Origin: Gemmatimonadales bacterium
Lineage (GTDB): Bacteria; Gemmatimonadota; Gemmatimonadetes; Gemmatimonadales; GWC2-71-9
Length of the DNA stretch: 33,524 nucleotides
Direction: 5' to 3'
NCBI GenBank assembly: GCA_036265815.1
Contig: DATAOI010000102.1
Coordinates: 109,194 to 142,717, forward strand
The position numbers and the translations under genes were made by a program. The notes beneath the pieces are model-generated. The model was given only the letters and a program-made list of their open reading frames with translations, ran no database searches and was not told the origin of the DNA. Of this stretch, positions 18,119 to 25,452 are shown in pieces (the first letter of the stretch is position 1; each line of letters opens with the position of its first letter).

Positions 18119-18281
18119 GGGAGGGCGGCGGGAAAGGCGGGGAAAGACGGTAAGGACGGGAAAGACGGTAAGGGCGGTAAGGAGTGAGAGGACGGAAGGT
18201 CGTCTCGGAACGACCCGCCGTCCTCTCCTTTATGCTTGCCGTCCTTAGTCCTTCCCGTCCTTACCGCCCTTCCCGCCGCCC
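18119..18281. repeat. Intergenic inverted-repeat element, copy A
   Basis: The whole gap between the M23 and lemA stops is built from degenerate tandem units of the type ACGGTAAGG / GCGGTAAGG / ACGGGAAAG on the left and their complements on the right. Nested inverted repeats are: 12 bp perfect at the ends (18123-18134 with 18270-18281); 15 bp perfect (18148-18162 with 18252-18266); and a central hairpin with a 10-bp stem (18186-18195 with 18218-18227) enclosing GGTCGT/ACGACC. A 14-base core (18191-18204) recurs with one mismatch in copy B near 30540, in the opposite orientation. It may also end both convergent transcripts. Confidence 0.85.
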
Positions 18282-18847
18282 TAGAACTGCACCTTCGGCG
18301 CTTCCGTCGCGCCCGCGGCGGCCTCGAAGTACTCGCGCGGCTTACCAAATCCAAACACCTTGGCCGTCAGATTATTTGGAAAGCGCCGGATATAGGCGTT
18401 GTATTCGCCGACCGCGGCGTTGTAATCCTGTCGGGCCACCGAGATCCGGTTCTCGGTGCCCTCCAGCTGGTCCTGCAGCTGGCGGAAGTTTTCCTGCGAA
18501 CGCAGTGTCGGGTAATTCTCCGAGATCGCCAGCAGCCGGCCCAGGCCCTGGGTGAGCTGGGCGTTGGCGGCAGCCATCTCGGGCACGTTGCCGGCCTGGA
18601 TCGCCCCCCCGAGGCGGGATCGCGCATTGGCGATCGAGATGAACACGGTGTCCTCCTGCTTGGTGACCCCCTTCACCGTGTTCACCAGATTGGGAATCAG
18701 GTCCGCCCGGCGCTGGAGCTGGGTCTGGATTTGCCCCTGCGCCTGATTGACCCGCTCGTCCAGCGTCTGAATCTGATTGTACCCGCAGCCGGCCGAGAAC
18801 AGCGTCAGGGCGAGGAGCGGCAAGGCCAAGAACGACGAGCGCTTCAT
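18281..18847 (-). CDS. lemA: LemA family protein
   Basis: A 188-residue LemA protein. The N terminus is a signal peptide with lipobox-like LFSAGC (Cys21), then an extracytoplasmic long-helix domain. Family hallmarks are RRADLIPNLVNTVKG, NAQLTQGLGRLLAISENYPTLRSQENF (in part), LQDQLEGTENRISVARQDYN and the end FPNNLTAKVFGF. Many LemA proteins keep a membrane helix instead of a lipid anchor; which applies here is uncertain. ATG 18847 overlaps the nucleotidyltransferase stop by one base (TGATG). The gene closes an operon with TPM and NTase genes; LemA next to TPM/YgcG-type proteins is a common pairing of unknown function, probably envelope-related. Confidence 0.93.
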   Translation of the reverse strand: MKRSSFLALPLLALTLFSAGCGYNQIQTLDERVNQAQGQIQTQLQRRADLIPNLVNTVKGVTKQEDTVFISIANARSRLGGAIQAGNVPEMAAANAQLTQGLGRLLAISENYPTLRSQENFRQLQDQLEGTENRISVARQDYNAAVGEYNAYIRRFPNNLTAKVFGFGKPREYFEAAAGATEAPKVQF

Positions 18848-19566
18848 CACTGATCTCCGAGCTGAAGTTGGTCCACGTATCGCGCCGCCTGCGCCACCGC
18901 CTCCATGTAGCGCTCGAACTCGGCGGGGGCACAGCGCCAGCCACGCTCCGCCCGGTGGCGGAAGACATGCAGCAGCTGGTCCGGCTCGAGGCCAGCGGCG
19001 GCCGCGGCCGCTCCGGCGAGCTCGAGCGGACCAGTGGGAACCGGGCGGCCCAGCAGGTGGAGCAGGCCCCGCAGCAGCACCATGATGGTGGCCGCGCTCT
19101 GCCCCGCGAGCGTACCCAGGGCCTGGGGATCGGTGGAGGCGGCCACGTAGCCCTGACGAAGCCGCAGCAGCTTCCCACGGAACTCCCGCTCGAGCGCGCG
19201 GCGGAGGTCCGACCGGTCGATCTCGAGCGCCGCCAGGGGGTCCAACCCCCGCAACACCCGGTAGGCCGCACGCATGTCGGTGATCTCCAGGGGGAACACG
19301 TCGGTGGCCCGGGCCCATTCGGCGCGGCTGATGAGCAACGGCGGGTCGTACCGGGACTTGCGCCAGCGGTCGTAGGCGCGCCGGAGCGTTGCGAGGGTGG
19401 TCGGAGAGAGCTGGTCCACCACCAGCATCAGATTGATATCCGAGCGGCCGGGAACGAAGTCCCCCCGCGCGGCCGAGCCGTACAGCACCGCGCTGTACGC
19501 CGGACCAAGGGCCAGGTCGGCCTCGGCCAGGAACGGGGTGATCACCTTCTCGACCGCATCGTCCAC
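18847..19566 (-). CDS. Nucleotidyltransferase-fold protein
   Basis: A 239-residue cytosolic protein with a polymerase-beta-type nucleotidyltransferase core: GSAARGD (30-36), then SDINLML (42-48). The usual second catalytic carboxylate in SDxD is Asn45 here, so metal binding and activity are doubtful; relatives with SDIN exist. The C-terminal half is helical, with an Ala/Leu-rich stretch, and resembles HEPN-like or substrate-binding helices. GTG 19566 begins directly after the TPM stop, and the stop overlaps lemA, so its dosage is tied to both envelope genes. A role as nucleotide-sensing partner or as an antitoxin-like NTase is conceivable, but no partner toxin is seen. Confidence 0.75.
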   Translation of the reverse strand: MDDAVEKVITPFLAEADLALGPAYSAVLYGSAARGDFVPGRSDINLMLVVDQLSPTTLATLRRAYDRWRKSRYDPPLLISRAEWARATDVFPLEITDMRAAYRVLRGLDPLAALEIDRSDLRRALEREFRGKLLRLRQGYVAASTDPQALGTLAGQSAATIMVLLRGLLHLLGRPVPTGPLELAGAAAAAAGLEPDQLLHVFRHRAERGWRCAPAEFERYMEAVAQAARYVDQLQLGDQ

Positions 19567-20409
19567 CTAGAAGCTCCTTCCGGCGCCACCGCCGCTGGCT
19601 CCGCCGCCACCACCGAAGCCACCGAAGCCCCCTCCACCGAAGCCACCGCCCCCGAATCCACCACCGCCACCCCAGCCGCCACCGATCCAAGGACCTCCCC
19701 AATATATCCCGCCCCTTCGGCGCCGACCCCGGCCGCTCAGCAGCATGAACAGGAGGAAGAGGATGATCGGGAAGAGCGCGCGAAGCAGTGATCGCGGAGC
19801 CACCGATACGGCCGGTGGTCCGCCAGTGGGCGAGGTGGCCAGACTCGAGTCGGTCACGCCGTACGCCTGCGCGATGCGCGCCACCAGCGCGCGCGTGCCG
19901 GTCAGCAGCCCGGGACCGTACTTGCCCTCGCGCAGCTCCGGCAGCATCAGGTCGCTCACCTGGCCGGCTTCGGCATCGGTCACGATGCCTTCCAGCCCCT
20001 GCCCCACGGCGACGTAGACCTTGCCCGAGTTGGCCACTCCCTCCTTGCGGGGCACCAGCAGCAGCACCAGCCCCGCGTTGCGCCTGACGTCGCCCACCTC
20101 CGCCTTGGCACCGATCCCCCAGCGGCGGATGATGGCGACTCCGACGTCGCTGGGAGCGTAGTCCTCGATCGTGGGAAGGGTGACCACCGCCAGCTCGGCG
20201 CCGGCCGCGTTCCGAAGCCGGGTGATCAGGTCCTCCATGGCGGCGGCGGACCCAGCATCGACGACGGTAGCGAAGTCGTTCACGTACCCCACGGGCTCGG
20301 CCGGAAAGAGGCGGTCGATCCCGGGGCGCTGGGCGGCCGCCAGCGAGGCCGTCAGTTGTAGCACTGCCAGGAGGGCGATAGCTTTGGCTCGTGTTCCTCT
20401 CAAATGCAC
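19567..20409 (-). CDS. TPM-domain (YgcG-like) membrane protein
   Basis: A 280-residue exported protein. The signal peptide ends near LAAAQ. The TPM domain follows (about 35-170, with GYVNDFATVV, ELAVVTLPTIEDY, GLVLLLVPRKEG and VAVGQGLEGIVTDAEAG), then a membrane helix (about 208-224), RGRRRR and a Gly-rich tail of about 45 residues (repeats of GGGGFGG). This is the standard TPM/YgcG layout; the domain has been linked to phosphatase activity or photosystem repair in plants, but its bacterial role is unknown. The start is GTG 20409; TTG 20403, with GGAG five bases upstream, is an alternative. It heads the TPM-NTase-lemA operon and overlaps the start of the divergent gene. Confidence 0.88.
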   Translation of the reverse strand: MHLRGTRAKAIALLAVLQLTASLAAAQRPGIDRLFPAEPVGYVNDFATVVDAGSAAAMEDLITRLRNAAGAELAVVTLPTIEDYAPSDVGVAIIRRWGIGAKAEVGDVRRNAGLVLLLVPRKEGVANSGKVYVAVGQGLEGIVTDAEAGQVSDLMLPELREGKYGPGLLTGTRALVARIAQAYGVTDSSLATSPTGGPPAVSVAPRSLLRALFPIILFLLFMLLSGRGRRRRGGIYWGGPWIGGGWGGGGGFGGGGFGGGGFGGFGGGGGASGGGAGRSF

Positions 20410-21158
20410 TCCGGAAGTTGACCCACCCGCTGCTACTCGGTCTCGCCGTCGTCGCCTGCGGGCGGCCGCGCGACGTGGCCGTCCGCGTCTCGATTCCGGG
20501 GCCCGACTCCATGGAGACCCCGGTGACCGGCGTGGGCCTCGTCGCCTTGCCCTACGATCGGGACAGCGTGCTCAAGAGCCTGGAGGCGGCGGCGCACTCG
20601 TCACGGCCCCATGTGGCGGCGCTCGACTCGCTCTTCCGAGACTTTCGCGGGCCGTTCAACACCTATTCCGCCGCAACCTTCCGAGTGGGCAAGCTGCGCG
20701 ATTCCGTGGCGGAGATGAAGGCCGCGCTCGATTCGCTGCCCCGGAATGCACCGGAGTACGCGACGGCCTACGCCCGCTTCGGGCGGCTCTCCGACTCGCT
20801 CAAGGTGGCTCAGGCGGCGGCGGAGACCGCACGGGGGGCGCTGGACCGGGCCCGCGCCGGTTTCGTTGCCCGAAGCGAGAGCCTTCGGGCCGAGGTCCGC
20901 AGTTGGGAAGATAGCACCTACCGAGGGTACGACAGCATCGTGCATAACCTGGCGCTCAGGCAGCACCGCGAGCCGGTGACCGACACCACCCGCTCGGACG
21001 GGTGGGCGCGCCTGCGGCTCGAGCCGGGACGCTGGTGGATCTACGCCCGCTCGTGGGACGCCACCGATCCCAATGCCGAGTGGTACTGGAATGTGCCGCT
21101 GACCGGGGACACGCTGCTGCTCTCCAGCCGGACCGGCCGGCGGCAGCCGCGTTACTGA
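20391..21158 (+). CDS. Putative lipoprotein, coiled-coil, function unknown
   Basis: A 255-residue protein of no family I recognise. It has a positive N terminus (RK), a hydrophobic core and lipobox LAVVAC. A helical middle (about 55-170) rich in Ala, Leu, Arg and Ser suggests a coiled coil. A C-terminal beta-looking part contains WARLRLEPGRWWIYARSWDA. GTG 20391 is the only start keeping the positive N terminus, yet AGGAGGG lies 15 bp upstream, too far for a good site. The start overlaps that of the divergent TPM gene by 19 bp. The stop overlaps the DsbA-like ATG by one base. Confidence 0.7.
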   Translation: MFLSNALRKLTHPLLLGLAVVACGRPRDVAVRVSIPGPDSMETPVTGVGLVALPYDRDSVLKSLEAAAHSSRPHVAALDSLFRDFRGPFNTYSAATFRVGKLRDSVAEMKAALDSLPRNAPEYATAYARFGRLSDSLKVAQAAAETARGALDRARAGFVARSESLRAEVRSWEDSTYRGYDSIVHNLALRQHREPVTDTTRSDGWARLRLEPGRWWIYARSWDATDPNAEWYWNVPLTGDTLLLSSRTGRRQPRY

Positions 21159-21787
21159 TGAGGACACTCCTTGGCATCGTGCTCCTGGCGTGCGTCCCGC
21201 TCGCCCACCTCGCGGGCCAGGCGGCTCAGCCCGATCCACTGGCCGGCCGGGTCAAAGGGTCGCCCAAGGCGCCGGTGACGGTGTACGAGATGTCGGATTT
21301 CCAGTGCCCCTACTGCCGGCAGTTCGCGCTGGAAACGTTTCCGGCCCTCGATTCGGCCTACGTCACGACGGGGAAGGTGCGTTGGGCCTTCGTCAACTTC
21401 CCCCTGACCAGCATCCATCAGAACGCCGTCGCGGCGGCGGAGATCGCGCTCTGCGCTGCCAAGCAGGACAAATTCTGGCCGGTGCACGACCTGCTCTATC
21501 GCCACCAGGATGTCTGGGCGCCGCTCAAGGAGCCGGCGGCGTTTCTGCTCTCGCTGGCCGACTCGGCCCACCTCTCCAAGCCGGCGCTGCTCGCGTGCGC
21601 CAAGGCAGCGTCGACCGATGAGGAAGTCCGGGCCGACGCAGAGGGGGCCAGCCGGACTGGCGCGGGGAGCACGCCGACGTTCTATATCGAGGGCGGTCTC
21701 TTGGTAGGTGCCCAGCCGCTCCCGGTCTTCCGGCAGGTGCTCGATTCCGTGATCGCCAGCAAGACCGGAGCGGCCGGGCGAAAATGA
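21158..21787 (+). CDS. DsbA/Thioredoxin_4-like periplasmic thiol oxidoreductase
   Basis: A 209-residue exported thioredoxin-fold protein. The signal peptide (MRTLLGIVLLACVPLAHLAG) is followed by the active site CPYC (C50-C53) in SDFQCPYCRQF, the DsbA-type helical insert, and the cis-proline loop GSTPTF. It resembles the DsbA/BdbD/Thioredoxin_4 group that forms or rearranges disulfides in the periplasm. The ATG overlaps the upstream lipoprotein stop (TGATG), so the pair are probably co-expressed and the lipoprotein may be a partner or substrate. Convergent with the CPBP gene; a 10-bp palindrome (GTGAGCTCAC, 21794-21803) lies in the 26-bp gap. Confidence 0.92.
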   Translation: MRTLLGIVLLACVPLAHLAGQAAQPDPLAGRVKGSPKAPVTVYEMSDFQCPYCRQFALETFPALDSAYVTTGKVRWAFVNFPLTSIHQNAVAAAEIALCAAKQDKFWPVHDLLYRHQDVWAPLKEPAAFLLSLADSAHLSKPALLACAKAASTDEEVRADAEGASRTGAGSTPTFYIEGGLLVGAQPLPVFRQVLDSVIASKTGAAGRK

Positions 21788-21813
21788 ATGGACGTGAGCT
21801 CACCTGACCGTCA

Positions 21814-22572
21814 TCAGGCTACCGAGCCCGCCAGCGCGAGGAAGACGTCATACAGCGCGTGGGTCCACGCGGTGATCCCGAAGCCGCGCAGCAGGTACAT
21901 CCCGCTGAACACCACTCCCGCGATGGCCCGGAAGGCGAATGAGCCGAGCTCGAGCCGCTCGCCGTAGGGCCCGATGTAGTGGAAGGCGGAGAAGATCAGG
22001 GCACCGGCCAGGGTGGCGAAGACCCCAGCCGCGCCCGCACTCCAGCCGAAGCCGCGCCGGGCCAGCGCGGCGAGTGTGCCGACGATCAGCACGCGGAAAA
22101 GCAGCTCCTCGTAGATCCCGGCGCCCAGGGAGATCATGAGCTGGGTGGCCAACCCGAGCTGGGTCACTCCGCCGAGCCGGAGCGCCGGCGCGGTGAGGGC
22201 CAGCCCGTGCAGCAGCACGGCGGTGAGTCTCCCGACGACGATCCCGAACACCAGCGCATAGCCCACCGATTCGAGCGCCATCCAGCAGAACACCCGGCCG
22301 TCGACCGGGCCGGACGTCCTCCGATCGCGCCACACCAGCGCCGCGCCGGTGCCCACCAGCAGCGCCCCGAACACCACGAGACCGTTCCTCCCGCCGAGCG
22401 TGAGGAAGAGACTCTTGAGCAGCACGTCCGCCCCGTTCCGCACGCCGATCAGCGCGTCGTGCGAGAGCGTGAACGCCAGCGCCTCGTAGGCCACCAGCAG
22501 GGGAAGGGCGAACGTCAGGCTGTAGCGCGGCGCGCGGGAGGCGCGCCAGTAGTCGCGAAGGACGGAGGGCAT
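21814..22572 (-). CDS. CPBP family intramembrane glutamic endopeptidase
   Basis: A 252-residue polytopic membrane protein with about seven hydrophobic segments. CPBP/Abi (Rce1-like) motifs are intact: EELLFR (155-160), FSAFHYIG (H198) and WTHALYD (236-242). Family members are intramembrane proteases or scaffolds; substrate is unknown. ATG 22572 is chosen (TTG 22578 is the alternative); no normal Shine-Dalgarno sequence precedes it. Instead a perfect intrinsic terminator ends four bases upstream, so expression must involve read-through or a regulated leader. Two stop codons in tandem end the gene. Confidence 0.88.
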   Translation of the reverse strand: MPSVLRDYWRASRAPRYSLTFALPLLVAYEALAFTLSHDALIGVRNGADVLLKSLFLTLGGRNGLVVFGALLVGTGAALVWRDRRTSGPVDGRVFCWMALESVGYALVFGIVVGRLTAVLLHGLALTAPALRLGGVTQLGLATQLMISLGAGIYEELLFRVLIVGTLAALARRGFGWSAGAAGVFATLAGALIFSAFHYIGPYGERLELGSFAFRAIAGVVFSGMYLLRGFGITAWTHALYDVFLALAGSVA

Positions 22573-22576
22573 GGTC

Positions 22577-22604
22577 AAAAAAAGGGGCCGCGGTCAGCGG
22601 CCCC
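22577..22604 (-). terminator. Intrinsic terminator immediately upstream of the CPBP start codon
   Basis: On the minus strand GGGGCCGC and GCGGCCCC (22604-22597 and 22591-22584) form a perfect 8-bp GC stem with a TGACC loop, followed by seven T (22583-22577). Four bases later comes the ATG of the CPBP gene. It either ends a short upstream RNA or attenuates the CPBP gene. Confidence 0.85.
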
Positions 22605-22724
22605 CCCAGGTTCGAAGTGTCGCCCGGGTCTCAGCGTGCAGCGCTGTCTAGCGTCCGCAGGCGACCCTTGACTCTGTAGACAATGGATCACCTCCCTCGG
22701 TTGCAGGTGGAACATGGAATGCCA
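22577..22724 (-). ncRNA. Candidate leader RNA or small RNA upstream of the CPBP gene
   Basis: A predicted ~150-nt transcript runs from the promoter at 22731-22760 to the terminator at 22577-22604. It contains an 11-base perfect complement to the 16S 3' tail (GGAGGTGATCC, 22695-22685). An upstream CACCT could pair with it, and GTCGCC/GGCGAC and TGTCTA/TAGACA can form helices. Possible coding parts are a 17-codon frame from ATT 22684, an 11-codon frame from TTG 22683, and a 46-codon frame from ATG 22715 that ends two bases before the CPBP ATG. Existence is inferred, not shown; function unknown. Confidence 0.4.
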
Positions 22725-22730
22725 GGATGA

Positions 22731-22760
22731 ATTTTATCTCCACTCCCGCTCCACGTGCAA
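22731..22760 (-). promoter_or_regulatory. Candidate promoter for the leader RNA
   Basis: Minus-strand TAAAAT (22736-22731) matches five of six -10 positions. TTGCAC (22760-22755) lies 18 bp upstream as a partial -35 box. It lies in the 200-bp gap after the DUF4097 gene. Confidence 0.5.
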
Positions 22761-22811
22761 CCCCCGGGCGAGCCTGCCAATCGACCCGGCCCGTGCGGGG
22801 CGGCGACCCGG

Positions 22812-23690
22812 CTACTGAGGACGAAGGCGAATCGTGCCTTTGAACGTGCGCGCCGCCACCTGCGCCCCGCCACGCCCGAGGCTCAACCGAATCGAGTGCG
22901 GTGTCGCGGCGATCGGCCGAGCCTCGGCGAAGCCGTTCTCGATGGCCCCGACGACGCTCGACAACGCAAATACGCCGGATACCGACCGCGCGAGCAGCAG
23001 ATCGATTGCCCCGCTGTGACTGGAGAAATCAAAGATCGCACCGGCGGCCGGCGCACCGGCGTAATGCACGTCGCCCGATACCGAGCCGAACTGTCCGCGC
23101 AGAATCGCCGAGCTCGCGATGCTGAGCGTCCCGCCGATCGTCGCCGCATCGACGTCCTGCGGATCGCCACGGACGAGCAGATTGCCGTCGCCGGTTCGCG
23201 CCCGCACCCAGGGGGTCGCGACATCGAGATCGACGTTGCCGCTCATCGCCTGCACCTCGATCGTGGTTGCCGCTCCATTGAGACGCACACCGCCAGACAC
23301 CGTATAGAACCACCCGGACACGTCGCTGGCGGTAATGTCGCCAGTGACCGTCTTGAGCGAGACCTGACTCCCTCGGGGCAAGTACACCAGCAGGTCGGAG
23401 TCCGCCATCGGTTTGCCATCATTCCGATCCTCGATGCCGAGCTTCATCAGCGAGTCGTTGCCGGAGAGGTACAAGGCCTCGCCCTTGGCGACTCGCCCGC
23501 GGATGAGGAGCGAGTCCCGATCCCAGCCCACCAGTCGGACCGAGCCGGCGGCGTTGAACATCTTGACCAGCGGCGCCGGAGAAGCGTGGCGGGCACGAAG
23601 CACGGGGCCATCGCTTGCCCCGGCCTGCGCGCCCACCGCGCTCGGTACCGCAACCAGAAGCAGTATCGCCGACACGAATGGGCCTGTCAT
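22812..23690 (-). CDS. Exported DUF4097-like (adhesin-fold) protein
   Basis: A 292-residue secreted protein. The signal peptide ends near AVGAQA. The rest is a regular beta-helix-like run of short strands with alternating SG/TGD turns (LKTVTGDITASD, VQAMSGNVDLD, VRARTGDGNLLVRG, FGSVSGDVHYAG), typical of DUF4097/DUF4098 proteins found in operons with ECF sigma and anti-sigma factors. Molecular role is unknown. The reading frame stays open far upstream into the anti-sigma gene, but ATG 23690 is chosen because it opens with the signal peptide and lies 4 bp after the anti-sigma stop. It is the last gene of the ECF operon. Confidence 0.85.
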   Translation of the reverse strand: MTGPFVSAILLLVAVPSAVGAQAGASDGPVLRARHASPAPLVKMFNAAGSVRLVGWDRDSLLIRGRVAKGEALYLSGNDSLMKLGIEDRNDGKPMADSDLLVYLPRGSQVSLKTVTGDITASDVSGWFYTVSGGVRLNGAATTIEVQAMSGNVDLDVATPWVRARTGDGNLLVRGDPQDVDAATIGGTLSIASSAILRGQFGSVSGDVHYAGAPAAGAIFDFSSHSGAIDLLLARSVSGVFALSSVVGAIENGFAEARPIAATPHSIRLSLGRGGAQVAARTFKGTIRLRPQ

Positions 23691-23694
23691 GGCG

Positions 23695-24363
23695 TCAACC
23701 CGCGTTCCCGACGCGCTTGAGGACGTCCACCTTCTGCCGGTAGGAGGCTGCCAGTAGGCGTCGCAATGCGGGGTTACCTGGATCGCGAGCAATCGCCTCC
23801 TTGAGCTCGGCGATGGCCGCATCGACGACCCGCAAGTCGTGGTCAATCGCGACGACGGCTTCGGGGCGCAACATCGCGCGTCGCAGCTCGAGCTGATTGA
23901 GCAGCGTTTGCGCCTCCTCCTCGTACGCCTGCGCCGAATCGGCCACGGCGATGAGCGATGCCGTGGCTTGAGTCCGTGCCCCGGGCGCCGGGCGTCGCGC
24001 ACTGGTGCGGAGGCCGACGGCGATGACGGCGACCACCAGCGCTGCCGCCATCCCGACCGCGAGTGCGAGACGGGGTACCCGTCGCCGACCCCCGAGTCGC
24101 AGCGCCTGGGGCGGCAGCGGAATGACCTTGCTCGCCTCGATCCGCGTGCGGATCGACGGCCATAGCTCATCGAGCGGTGGCAGGACCGGGGTCGGCGCGC
24201 CGTGGACGCGCGTGAGGAGCGTTCTGATACGGGTGATATCGGCGACACAAGCCGCGCAGCCGCGCAGGTGTGCCTCGATGGTCGGGAGCTGCTCGAGCCG
24301 CACCGAGCCGTCGGCAAGGGCGTGCCGTTGCTCCTCGCTGAGATGCGATCCTGCGTCCGTCAT
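23695..24363 (-). CDS. Zinc-finger anti-sigma factor, membrane-bound
   Basis: A 222-residue transmembrane regulator. The N-terminal anti-sigma zinc motif is H32-x3-C36-x2-C39 (HLRGCAAC). A basic segment GGRRRVPR precedes one membrane helix (about 98-118). The extracytoplasmic C-terminal part is a helical hairpin (about 130-222, AYEEEAQTLLNQLELRRAML onwards). It should hold the ECF sigma factor inactive until an envelope signal arrives. ATG 24363 overlaps the sigma-factor stop by 4 bp (ATGA), tying their amounts together. The C-terminal helical domain is similar in style to periplasmic sensors, but the ligand is unknown. Confidence 0.87.
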   Translation of the reverse strand: MTDAGSHLSEEQRHALADGSVRLEQLPTIEAHLRGCAACVADITRIRTLLTRVHGAPTPVLPPLDELWPSIRTRIEASKVIPLPPQALRLGGRRRVPRLALAVGMAAALVVAVIAVGLRTSARRPAPGARTQATASLIAVADSAQAYEEEAQTLLNQLELRRAMLRPEAVVAIDHDLRVVDAAIAELKEAIARDPGNPALRRLLAASYRQKVDVLKRVGNAG

Positions 24364-24923
24364 AGATCGAGGAGCCTCAGGAGCGCGCGGCGAGCGCGCC
24401 ACAACTGCGCGCGGGCCGTTCCCGGCGCGATGCCGGTCATCTGTGCGATCTCCTCGTGGGAGTAGCCTTCGATGTCGTGCAGTACGAATACCGCGCGTGC
24501 GCCGCCCGGGAGTCGCACGAGGGCCGCGTGGAGGTCGATGCGGGCGTCCACCTGGCCGGCGGGCGAGCGGCCACCAAACGTGGTGTCGTCGCCCTCGATG
24601 AACCGTGACGCATCGCGCTTCGCGGAGCGGAGGTGCTCGAGGACGACGTTCACCCCGAGCCGATGCAGCCACGTTGCCAGCGAGCTTTGGCCGCGGAACG
24701 TCGTGAGGCGCTCCCAGGCCCGAACGAAGATGTCCTGTACCAGATCCAGCGCCTCCCTATCGGTCCCGACCATGCGACGGCAGAGCGCGTAGATGGCGGC
24801 CGAGTGCGCACGATACAGTCCCTCGAACGCCTCCACGTCGCCCTGCTGGGCCCGGCGAACGACGTTGTCGACGCCGCTCACCGTCGCCACCGCCTCGATC
24901 GCTCCCCGCACGCGAGGGTTCAT
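24360..24923 (-). CDS. ECF-type RNA polymerase sigma factor
   Basis: A 187-residue sigma-70 family protein with region 2 (about 32-100, AFEGLYRAHSAAIYALCRRM, DLVQDIFVRAWERL, WLHRLGVNVVLEHLR) and region 4 (about 131-184, GYSHEEIAQMTGIAPGTARA as the helix-turn-helix). Region 3 is missing, as in ECF factors. The frame stays open upstream, but ATG 24923 gives the normal length; the ribosome-binding site is weak, so coupling to the gene 17 bp upstream is possible. It is encoded with its anti-sigma factor and a DUF4097 protein, suggesting an envelope-related stimulus and likely autoregulation. Confidence 0.93.
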   Translation of the reverse strand: MNPRVRGAIEAVATVSGVDNVVRRAQQGDVEAFEGLYRAHSAAIYALCRRMVGTDREALDLVQDIFVRAWERLTTFRGQSSLATWLHRLGVNVVLEHLRSAKRDASRFIEGDDTTFGGRSPAGQVDARIDLHAALVRLPGGARAVFVLHDIEGYSHEEIAQMTGIAPGTARAQLWRARRALLRLLDL

Positions 24924-24940
24924 CTGCCGGGGTTGATGGG

Positions 24941-25429
24941 TTACCGCGTTGCCGCTTGGGCCAGCGTGGAATCGATCTCTCTGGGGGCGACGGGACGAGG
25001 TATCGGATTGCCCGACGCGAGCTCGGTGGGCACGCGGACCGACGCGACACTGCCGCTGCGATCGAACGTCACGATCGCGGTCGTGTGTTGCAACGCGATT
25101 CGAAGCAGCCAGGCCCCGTCGCTCGGCCATTGACGCCGGACGGCGAACACGCCCGGACGCCCGGTGGTGTCGAAGCGAAGGGTGATGCTGCGCCTGGATC
25201 CGTCGACCATTCCCTCGGCGGTGCCGCTGAGGTCAGAGAGCTGAACCTGGCCCTCGCGAAAGACGGCATGGACCAGGAGCACGGCACCGCGCGACGTGGG
25301 ATCGAACGGATTGACCGGCGACTCGATCGAAAGCCAGGGCGGCCACTCTACGACAGCTGGAGCGGTGAAGGCTGCCGTCGCCATACCTAACGCCAACAGC
25401 GTTGCGGGAAGCAGAGCGCGAGTGGTCAT
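24941..25429 (-). CDS. Exported protein heading the ECF operon, function unknown
   Basis: A 162-residue protein with a signal peptide (MTTRALLPATLLALGMATAAFTA, cleavage near TAPA) and a beta-rich mature part with no recognised family. It contains WPPWLSIESPVNPFDP, HAVFREGQVQLSDLSGTAEG and FDTTGRPGVFAVRRQWP. ATG 25429 is chosen because GGAGG lies four bases upstream; ATG 25453 is in frame but lacks a site. It is 17 bp before the sigma-factor start and is therefore probably the first gene of the operon. It could be the envelope component sensed or protected by the system, but this is only inferred from position. Confidence 0.72.
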   Translation of the reverse strand: MTTRALLPATLLALGMATAAFTAPAVVEWPPWLSIESPVNPFDPTSRGAVLLVHAVFREGQVQLSDLSGTAEGMVDGSRRSITLRFDTTGRPGVFAVRRQWPSDGAWLLRIALQHTTAIVTFDRSGSVASVRVPTELASGNPIPRPVAPREIDSTLAQAATR

Positions 25430-25452
25430 AGATCCTCCAATTGATTGAGGCA

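Noticed and set aside
19571-19690. GC-rich tandem repeat of GGT/GGC-type codons
   Set aside because: It encodes the Gly-rich tail normal for TPM/YgcG proteins, not an independent repeat element.
18281-20512. 743-residue open frame upstream of and including lemA
   Set aside because: Only the last 188 residues are LemA; the rest is a shadow of the nucleotidyltransferase and TPM genes, which have clear motifs in other frames.
22685-22695. Plus-strand GGATCACCTCC identical to the 3' end of 16S rRNA
   Set aside because: Bases on both sides do not match 16S rRNA, so it is not an rRNA remnant; it is better read as a long Shine-Dalgarno sequence on the minus strand.
22755-23720. 321-residue plus-strand frame opposite the DUF4097 gene
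   Set aside because: Composition is that of an antisense shadow and the minus strand has a signal peptide and regular beta pattern.
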